Positions 1-5,493 of a stretch of 8,079 nt of DNA are shown one piece after another. Every line of letters starts with the position of its first letter. Positions within the stretch are counted from its first letter, which is position 1. This DNA comes from Euryarchaeota archaeon UBA60 (GTDB taxonomy: Archaea > Thermoplasmatota > Poseidoniia > Poseidoniales > Poseidoniaceae). The position numbers and the translations under genes are program-made. Location: positions 37,887 to 45,965 of the forward strand of contig DARQ01000065.1 in NCBI GenBank assembly GCA_002503395.1, in the 5' to 3' direction. The notes below the pieces were generated by a model. The model ran no database searches and was not told the origin of the DNA. It worked only from the letters and a program-made list of their open reading frames with translations.

Positions 1-90
1 GTACAGGGTCAATCGGGATGGTATTACGATACCTCAGGGGAGTTGACACATTGGGAAGTTGATGCCGAGGGTCGATGGAACCGTCTTTGA
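1..90 (+). CDS. C-terminal end of an unidentified protein sharing the tail motif of its downstream neighbour
   Basis: Only the last 29 codons are in the window, read in frame 1 and ending at TGA 88-90; the start lies upstream. The visible part has GQSGWY, then Gly five residues after the Tyr, then WE five residues further, and ends WNRL. The same GQ-x-GWY-x4-G-x4-WE pattern, with identical spacing, occurs near the C terminus of the protein encoded at 103-2952. The gap to that gene is 12 bases, so the two are very likely co-transcribed. I infer a tandem paralogue or partner of that surface protein. Function is unknown, and the motif resembles short Trp/Tyr-rich modules of DUF2510 type only loosely. 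Confidence 0.75.
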   Translation, partial: VQGQSGWYYDTSGELTHWEVDAEGRWNRL

Positions 91-102
91 TGAGGTGCCA
101 TT

Positions 103-2952
103 ATGCGCAGAATCGTCCCCCTCATCGCTACCTTACTCTTGCTTTGGTCACAGTCAATCCTTCTGTCATCGATTCATTCCCCCTCGAGCGAGTCGCGATC
201 CAGCCACACCCTCAACCTAAAGTCGAGCACAAATCCGAGTTTCGCTCTTCCCGGATGCCCAGAAGACCTGAACGCGGCTTCGATAGAGATTACCCACCCC
301 GGTTCTGGCTCGGTTCCCGCCGACCAACATCTGCAACTGAACGCCGAGGTAAAGGATGGTAGCGGGCAAACCATAGGGGTCTTCCCCAATTGGGGGGTGA
401 CAAATGGTTCAATCAGTTCCCAGGGGCTTTTTTCACCGCATGCAACCGGTCAAGTAACTGTGTGGGCCTGCATCGGGGATGTCAATCAATCAACGACGCT
501 GACCGTACTTCAAGGCGTCACAATCGCCGCCGAATTACAACTTTCCTCATACATTATCAGCGCTGATGATGTGGTTCAATTATTGCCGATGAAAATAGAC
601 TCCAAGGGAAATCGTGCTCCCGCCTTTACCCCGACCGATAATTACACCATTCCCGTCGGCAGTGATATCTCATCTGGTGGTGTCTTGAATTGGATTCCTG
701 GTCCGGTCGGAAATCACACGATTTCTGCAAATATCTTGGGCTATGAGGTCAGCGTGGTCATCACCGTTGGCCATGGAGTGCCGGTAGATATCATCATCAA
801 CACCGCGATGCTAACCATCAATGCCGATCAAACCCTGGATTTATCACTTTCAGTGCTAGATATGCGCGGTAATTCACAACCGATAATCGGTGTTTGGAAT
901 TCCGAAAATAATTCTTCGCTACCACTGGTGGAAACCCTTATTGGCGCCCAGATTGAGGGGAACGAGGTTGGAACATGGCGAATCCATGCCAATTATTCCA
1001 GCGCTGAAACCGGGGGTGAAACATGGAGTGATTACATCGATATCACCGTGGTTGCAGGGTCACTCACGGCAACCATCATCGACGGTTTTATCATCTCCAG
1101 AGGTGGCCAAGGAAGTGATTTAGGGCAGTTGAATGGTACCTTTCAACTCACCACTGATGACCAACTTGTGTTATCGCCAAGACTTGAGGATGCGGATGGA
1201 AATCCGGTTGATGGCGGAGGACTTTCCTGGAAGCTTGAGGCCGACCATTTATCCTTCCCTGAATCCTCGACGAACAATTCATTCACATTCATACCCGATC
1301 GGATTGGAAATCATATCATCACATTGACCCCAGAGGGGGGAGTCCCCGAAAGGTTGACCTTGGAGGTAGGTCATGGGGTTGCGCTAGAGTTGGAGGTATA
1401 TTCCGGCAGCAGTGAGAATCTGGTCGTAGCGGTTGGTCAAAATCTGAGTTTCGAAGTTCTCGGGGTTGACGGAGACGGTAATAAATTCCCATTGGATGTA
1501 GAGTGGTTCATCCCCGAACATACCGGAAATATCAGCAATGGTACGCAGGGAGTTGGAAATTACGTCTTCACCACCGCCCAAGATACTCCCATTCGCCTCC
1601 ACACCCTCACCGCGCAAACCCCACTTGGGCAACACGATATCATCATCGAGGTCCGGCTCGGTCAGTTGCACCATCTGATGATTGAGTTTTCCCCCGCGAT
1701 CGGAGTACAGGGGGATGAATTACGAGTATTGGTCACCGGTCGGGATACCAATGGTAATGAAGTACCAATCTCCGGCGATGAGGTTAATCTGACCTCTTCA
1801 GCTGGCCGAGTGCGCTACCATGAAGGCTATCACTACATTGAATTGCAAGAAGAAGGCGCTCAACACCAGATCACAGCGGAATATGATGACCTACCGCCAG
1901 AGATTGTATTCGTCGATATCGAGCCAACGATTTTCGGCGGGCTCCTAGGCTCATCCGAGACCGTGATAATCGGCGGAATCTCCATACTTTCTGTATTATT
2001 ATTGGCCGTGGCGATGGCGGTATATCGGCTCGCCGGTAAACGGAGAAAGAGTGATGAGGAATTAATTGCCGAAATGAAATCCGCCTCCTCGGAAACTCTC
2101 CCGGACGAGGTTTCTGAGGGGGGGGACACACCTGAGCCGAGCATGCCGGCGCCAATGCCGGTGCTGATGCCCAGCGGAGATATGCCTCCACCTGCGCCTA
2201 CATCGCTGTTTCAGGGCCTTGCTCACAACCTCGCTCCTTCTCCGGCCATGCCGCCCGGATTAGCAATTCCACCTGGCCTGGCATTGCCGGCACAACCACT
2301 GCCATTACCACCCCCGCTGGCGGCACCACTCACCCAGCCCCGGGCTATTCCGCAAGGAATTCTACTAGCTGGCAAATCGCCGGAGAGAATTGAGCCATTC
2401 TCCCAGACAATTGACGAACAAACGACACCGATTGACCTAGCAGAATCCCTTTCAACCCTCTCGCCTGCAGTTGCAGTTGAAGAACCGATCGAGGAGTTAA
2501 CTGATGTGCCGACCGAGGAGCCAACCGACGTGCCAACCGATGCGTACGCAATAGCCGGGGAGCCCGCCGAAGTGGACGTTGATGTGGCTGACTCTGTGCT
2601 CAAGGATGTCGTTAGGGAAGTTGCCAGGGTGGTGGATTATGAACTACCTGAACTGCCAGACTTGCCCGACTTGCCCGACCCTTTCCCGGCACCATTGCTG
2701 GAGGAGGACCTCGGATGGGGTGAGGATGACCCATTCGGAGAGTGGGGTAGCGGAGTTGCCAATTCCCGTGCGCTCGGGCTTATCGACACCTACAATGGCC
2801 CGATGATTCCTTCCACAGGGACCTTATTGGTTCCTGAATCGACCACCGAGAGGGGTCAGGCAGGGTGGTATCGGATGCCCGATGGCACCAGAGTACTATG
2901 GGAGCCAACCAGCGCGAAGGACACGAAGGCCGAACATCGTAGCGATACCTAG
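103..2952 (+). CDS. large surface-anchored protein with signal peptide, Ig-like repeats, one TM helix and long Pro-rich cytoplasmic tail
   Basis: I do not recognise a named family. The start is ATG 103 with Shine-Dalgarno GAGGTG at 92-97. Residues 1-26 form a signal peptide (MRR, then a Leu/Ile-rich core). Residues about 45-600 are a chain of beta-rich Ig-like units. Six D-x-x-G-[NQ]-type turns (five of them D-x-x-GN) start at D85, D166, D253, D363, D456 and D548, spaced 81-110 residues apart. Cys52 and Cys123 are the only ectodomain cysteines I see and may pair in the first unit. Thirteen N-x-S/T sequons lie in the ectodomain and none in the tail. A single helix at 621-641, followed by KRRK, anchors the protein with its C terminus inside. 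The 300-residue tail is Pro-rich at about 685-770, then acidic with short repeats, and ends in GQAGWY...DG...W (918-933). It probably acts as an adhesin, sensor or cell-envelope scaffold. It forms an operon with the gene ending at 90. Confidence 0.85.
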   Translation: MRRIVPLIATLLLLWSQSILLSSIHSPSSESRSSHTLNLKSSTNPSFALPGCPEDLNAASIEITHPGSGSVPADQHLQLNAEVKDGSGQTIGVFPNWGVTNGSISSQGLFSPHATGQVTVWACIGDVNQSTTLTVLQGVTIAAELQLSSYIISADDVVQLLPMKIDSKGNRAPAFTPTDNYTIPVGSDISSGGVLNWIPGPVGNHTISANILGYEVSVVITVGHGVPVDIIINTAMLTINADQTLDLSLSVLDMRGNSQPIIGVWNSENNSSLPLVETLIGAQIEGNEVGTWRIHANYSSAETGGETWSDYIDITVVAGSLTATIIDGFIISRGGQGSDLGQLNGTFQLTTDDQLVLSPRLEDADGNPVDGGGLSWKLEADHLSFPESSTNNSFTFIPDRIGNHIITLTPEGGVPERLTLEVGHGVALELEVYSGSSENLVVAVGQNLSFEVLGVDGDGNKFPLDVEWFIPEHTGNISNGTQGVGNYVFTTAQDTPIRLHTLTAQTPLGQHDIIIEVRLGQLHHLMIEFSPAIGVQGDELRVLVTGRDTNGNEVPISGDEVNLTSSAGRVRYHEGYHYIELQEEGAQHQITAEYDDLPPEIVFVDIEPTIFGGLLGSSETVIIGGISILSVLLLAVAMAVYRLAGKRRKSDEELIAEMKSASSETLPDEVSEGGDTPEPSMPAPMPVLMPSGDMPPPAPTSLFQGLAHNLAPSPAMPPGLAIPPGLALPAQPLPLPPPLAAPLTQPRAIPQGILLAGKSPERIEPFSQTIDEQTTPIDLAESLSTLSPAVAVEEPIEELTDVPTEEPTDVPTDAYAIAGEPAEVDVDVADSVLKDVVREVARVVDYELPELPDLPDLPDPFPAPLLEEDLGWGEDDPFGEWGSGVANSRALGLIDTYNGPMIPSTGTLLVPESTTERGQAGWYRMPDGTRVLWEPTSAKDTKAEHRSDT
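2491..2538 (+). repeat. two-copy 24-bp tandem repeat inside the cytoplasmic tail of the surface protein
   Basis: Two adjacent 24-base units (2491-2514 and 2515-2538) differ at five positions and encode EELTDVPT and EEPTDVPT (residues 797-812). All five differences are transitions and change only one residue, so the peptide is better conserved than the DNA. A second small repeat, PDLPDLPD, lies downstream near 2656-2680. Both belong to the low-complexity linker between the Pro-rich stretch and the Trp/Tyr tail motif. Confidence 0.75.
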
Positions 2953-2961
2953 TGGCCTTCG
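2924..2961 (+). terminator. hairpin spanning the stop codon of the surface protein gene
   Basis: CGAAGGCC at 2924-2931 is the exact reverse complement of GGCCTTCG at 2954-2961, with 22 bases between. That loop can fold an inner ATCG-TAG-CGAT stem. No T-run follows at once, although the next 40 bases are AT-rich. It could be a transcript-end or RNA-stability element rather than a classical terminator. The seven-base core includes the stop codon at 2950-2952 within the loop. Confidence 0.35.
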
Positions 2962-2980
2962 ACTTCGTGGCTTCCGCTAT

Positions 2981-2996
2981 CATATTCATTTACTAA
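2981..2996 (+). promoter_or_regulatory. possible TATA-like promoter region for the antiporter gene
   Basis: The 117-base gap 2953-3069 is clearly more AT-rich than the flanking genes. CATATTCATTTACTAA at 2981-2996 is the best candidate for an archaeal TATA/BRE region. It would place transcription start near 3015-3025, leaving a leader of roughly 45-55 bases before ATG 3070. The match to a consensus TATA box is weak, so read-through from the upstream gene is equally possible. Confidence 0.3.
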
Positions 2997-3006
2997 TTGC
3001 ATACAC

Positions 3007-3019
3007 TGCTTACTAAGCA
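3007..3019. promoter_or_regulatory. 13-bp palindrome, possible operator
   Basis: TGCTTA-C-TAAGCA is a perfect inverted repeat with a one-base centre, lying between the putative promoter and the antiporter start. Its length and position suit a dimeric repressor site near the transcription start. A six-base arm can occur by chance in a gap of this size, so this remains a suggestion. Confidence 0.25.
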
Positions 3020-3054
3020 AAACATTACCTAATAGTCATCGCTCAGCGAGGAAT

Positions 3055-3069
3055 ATGGATGTCTTGTAG
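3055..3069 (+). other. in-frame four-codon mini-ORF (MDVL, stop TAG) abutting the antiporter start
   Basis: ATG GAT GTC TTG TAG ends exactly one base before ATG 3070 and is in the same frame. The only Shine-Dalgarno-like stretch, GAGGAA at 3048-3053, sits close to ATG 3055 and 16 bases from ATG 3070. Ribosomes may therefore start at 3055, stop at the TAG and restart at 3070. Alternatively the TAG is a recent nonsense change or sequencing error and the protein was originally five residues longer. Confidence 0.35.
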
Positions 3070-4512
3070 ATGAGTGTCGCTGGAATCGAAACATTTGATT
3101 TTCAGCCTCTGATGCTGGTACTGCTGGTCGCCTTTCTGGTCCCAATCGTCATCAAGAGGAGCAACAAAGTTGCGATACCTATTGTGGTTGGGGAAATTAT
3201 CGCCGGCATGGTGCTGGGCCCAAGTGGCCTGGGATGGGTCGAACTGGATGGCGAGGTCATTCTTTTCCTGCGTGATTTCGGACTAGCATACCTGATGTTC
3301 ATCGCCGGTATGGAAATCGACTTCAACATGATTGCAAAAATCGCTCGTGATTCCACCAATAAAGCAGGCTCCAGCATTCTCAAGAATCCAATTGTCATCG
3401 GGCCAATATCATTCATCCTGACCTTGGTGATGTCGGCATTATTCGCCATCGCACTGCTGAGCGTCGGAATAATAACCAGCGGTTGGATGATGGTGGCGCT
3501 GATTCTCTCGACCACTTCTCTCGGCGTGGTCTTACCGGTACTGAAGGAAAGAAATCTTAACAATACAAAATTAGGACAAACCATTATGCTGACGGCATTA
3601 CTTGCAGATTTCATCACCATGTTTCTGATTTCAATCTATGCGACGTATCTCGACAATGGTAGTTTCAGCATCGAGATATTGTTGATTTTCGGGCTCTTCA
3701 TCGCTTTTGCCTTCCTATATCGCACCGGGCTGATTCTAGGACGAATTACCCGCATCAAGAAATTGCTGGATGACCTATCGCATTCGACTGCACAGATAAA
3801 ACTCCGTGCCAGCCTGGTGCTGTTGGTTGCCTTTATCGTCCTGGCTGAGTTGCTCAACTCCGAGATGATTCTCGGCGCCTTCATCGCCGGAATAATCGTC
3901 TCACTCGTCACCACCTCACAAGACCGTCGAGTCGAGCGTGAACTGGAGGCTTTCGGATTCTCTTTCTTCATCCCCATCTTCTTTGTCCTGGTCGGAGTTG
4001 GCTTCAATCTTGGTGAATTGATGAAGTCTACAGAAGCGATGTTATTGGTACCCATTCTCCTCCTCATTGCCTTTGCTGTGAAATTCATTCCAACTCTCAT
4101 CTTCCGCTTCGCCTTCAGTTGGCGAGAGACCTTGGCCGCAGGTTCGTTGCTCTCGGCCCGACTATCACTGATCATCGCCGCCTCACTCATCGCCCTTGAG
4201 AGAGGAATCGTCAACGATTCTACCAATTCAGCCATCATCCTGGTGGCAGTGATAAGTGTCACCATCTCTCCGCTGTTATTCACAGCAATTATTCGCAAGC
4301 CGAAATATGTTTTGACCACTTCTGAGATTGGCGAATTGGCGTTGAAAAAATTGCTCAGTGCCATCGACCACCTCGACATTTCCTTCACCCGGGGGGAACT
4401 CAAAGCATTGTTCAGTCGCTTTGATGCCGACGGCGGCGGGATGCTCGATATCGAGGAATTCATCGCCGCATTCGAAGGCGACCACTCGGCCGAGGAACTG
4501 GAACCACTTTGA
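3070..4512 (+). CDS. CPA2-family cation/proton antiporter with C-terminal EF-hand
   Basis: This is a polytopic membrane protein exchanging a monovalent cation (Na+ or K+) for protons, of the Kef/NapA-like CPA2 superfamily. It has an early GEIIAGMVLGPSGLG motif (about residues 41-55), then RDFGLAYLMFIAGMEIDF, both typical of Na+/H+ exchanger domains, and about 12 hydrophobic helices up to residue 410. The likely ion-binding aspartate is D180 in LTALLADFITM. It is preceded by Ala instead of the Asp, Asn or Gln of better-known members. There is no RCK/TrkA-N domain as in KefC. Instead residues 443-475 form a complete EF-hand: helix ELKALFSRF, 12-residue loop DADGGGMLDIEE (452-463) with Asp at 1 and 3, Gly at 6, Leu at 8 and Glu at 12, then helix FIAAFEGD. 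Ca2+ control of transport is my inference. The start has no good ribosome site (see the mini-ORF at 3055-3069). Confidence 0.88.
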   Translation: MSVAGIETFDFQPLMLVLLVAFLVPIVIKRSNKVAIPIVVGEIIAGMVLGPSGLGWVELDGEVILFLRDFGLAYLMFIAGMEIDFNMIAKIARDSTNKAGSSILKNPIVIGPISFILTLVMSALFAIALLSVGIITSGWMMVALILSTTSLGVVLPVLKERNLNNTKLGQTIMLTALLADFITMFLISIYATYLDNGSFSIEILLIFGLFIAFAFLYRTGLILGRITRIKKLLDDLSHSTAQIKLRASLVLLVAFIVLAELLNSEMILGAFIAGIIVSLVTTSQDRRVERELEAFGFSFFIPIFFVLVGVGFNLGELMKSTEAMLLVPILLLIAFAVKFIPTLIFRFAFSWRETLAAGSLLSARLSLIIAASLIALERGIVNDSTNSAIILVAVISVTISPLLFTAIIRKPKYVLTTSEIGELALKKLLSAIDHLDISFTRGELKALFSRFDADGGGMLDIEEFIAAFEGDHSAEELEPL

Positions 4513-4563
4513 GAGCCGACTTTCCGACCTTGCTCACGCACTTATTCACCCCTTCATCTCCTC

Positions 4564-4580
4564 TTCTCGCCGGGCGAGAG
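4564..4580 (+). other. short GC-rich hairpin in the antiporter-panB gap
   Basis: The 108-base gap 4513-4620 is pyrimidine-rich at first and then holds TCTCG (4565-4569) and CGAGA (4575-4579) around a CCGGG loop; the flanking T4564 and G4580 could add one wobble pair. No T-run follows, so termination is doubtful. It may be a leader structure for panB. I see no clear TATA box in the gap, which favours co-transcription with the antiporter. Confidence 0.25.
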
Positions 4581-4620
4581 GTTGAAACCCATTGTACCCC
4601 TCGCCGTGGTTGGGAGCGAT

Positions 4621-5436
4621 ATGTCGATTCATACCCAAGCGCGTAAGGTCACCACTCAGACCTTGCAGGAGATGAAGCATGCCGGCGAGAAGATCACCAT
4701 GCTCACAGCCTATGATTACTCACTGGCGAAACTGGTTGACCGCTCCGGCGTCGATATCATTCTGGTCGGTGATTCAGCTGCCAATGTCATGGCTGGTCAC
4801 GACACCACCGTACCGATAACTCTCGACCACATGATCTACCATGCACAATGTGTGCAAAAAGCGGTAGACAGAGCCCTTATTGTCGTCGATATGCCATTCG
4901 GCACCTACCAAGGTAATTCTCGTACTGCTCTCGATTCAGCCATTCGTATAATGAAGGAAGCCGCTGGTCATGCGGTCAAATTAGAAGGCGGTTCTGAGGT
5001 TGTTGAATCGATTGAGCGAATCTTGACCGCGGGAATTCCGGTGATGGGACATCTCGGCCTGACACCGCAGTCGATTTACAAATTCGGCACCTATACCGTG
5101 CGCGCCAAGGAAGATGAAGAGGCGCAGAAACTGATTACCGATGCGAAACTGCTCGAAGCAGCAGGATGTTTCGCCATCGTATTGGAAAAGATTCCCTCGG
5201 GCCTAGCCAAGCAGGTCAGCGAATCGGTCGAGATTCCAACCATAGGCATCGGTGCCGGAGGTGATTGTGATGGGCAGGTCCTGGTACTGCACGACATGCT
5301 CGGCATCACCACCGATTTCAGTCCACGATTCCTGCGCCGTTACCTGAATCTCGAAGAGCAGATAGAGGGTGCGGTGAAACAGTTCTGCGAAGATGTCAGG
5401 GCGAAGGATTTCCCCAACCAAGACGAATCCTATTGA
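4621..5436 (+). CDS. panB: 3-methyl-2-oxobutanoate hydroxymethyltransferase (ketopantoate hydroxymethyltransferase)
   Basis: This cytoplasmic enzyme transfers a hydroxymethyl group from 5,10-methylene-tetrahydrofolate (or an archaeal pterin equivalent) to 2-oxoisovalerate, giving ketopantoate for pantothenate and coenzyme A. At 271 residues it matches the usual length of about 264. Known features are all present: TAYDYSLAKL near 29-38; the Mg2+ ligands D51 (LVGDS), D90 (VDMPF) and E122 in KLEGG with K120; the GHLGLTPQS signature at 143-151; the catalytic Glu189 (VLEKIP); and GIGAG at 209-213. I chose ATG 4621 because GGGAG at 4612-4616 is well spaced before it and the length then fits the family. 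An in-frame TTG at 4582 would add 13 residues without a good ribosome site. The gene is followed by a strong hairpin and faces the convergent dioxygenase operon. Confidence 0.95.
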   Translation: MSIHTQARKVTTQTLQEMKHAGEKITMLTAYDYSLAKLVDRSGVDIILVGDSAANVMAGHDTTVPITLDHMIYHAQCVQKAVDRALIVVDMPFGTYQGNSRTALDSAIRIMKEAAGHAVKLEGGSEVVESIERILTAGIPVMGHLGLTPQSIYKFGTYTVRAKEDEEAQKLITDAKLLEAAGCFAIVLEKIPSGLAKQVSESVEIPTIGIGAGGDCDGQVLVLHDMLGITTDFSPRFLRRYLNLEEQIEGAVKQFCEDVRAKDFPNQDESY

Positions 5437-5450
5437 CCTTTAATCACCTT

Positions 5451-5492
5451 AGCGAAAGCCGAGCCTGTATTCGAATGACAGTGGCTTTCGCT
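5451..5492. terminator. bidirectional hairpin between convergent panB and the dioxygenase operon
   Basis: AGCGAAAGCC (5451-5460) is the exact reverse complement of GGCTTTCGCT (5483-5492), with 22 bases between. The loop can itself pair as CTGT with ACAG around ATTCGAAT, making a long, nearly continuous stem. It lies 14 bases after the panB stop and two bases before the stop of the minus-strand gene, where it can serve both transcripts. Confidence 0.6.
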
Positions 5493-5493
5493 G

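Noticed and set aside
75..362. Plus-strand frame of 95 codons overlapping the start of the surface protein
   Set aside because: It overlaps a signal-peptide-bearing gene that has its own ribosome site; its own product is Arg/Pro-rich and featureless.
2223..2603. Minus-strand open frame rich in Ser, Thr and Gly
   Set aside because: It is the antisense of the Pro- and Glu-rich tail repeats of the surface protein, which gives a repetitive artefact protein.
3102..3620. Minus-strand open frame of 172 codons opposite the N-terminal half of the antiporter
   Set aside because: Low-complexity product without motifs, fully explained by the sense gene.
3636..4541. Long open frame of 301 codons on the minus strand across the antiporter gene
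   Set aside because: The product is rich in Ser, Arg and Met with no recognisable domain, and it lies antisense to a clear membrane transporter. It is a shadow of the transporter codon pattern.
4582..4620. TTG at 4582 as the start of panB
   Set aside because: It adds 13 residues not usual for PanB and has no properly spaced ribosome site, whereas ATG 4621 has GGGAG four bases upstream.
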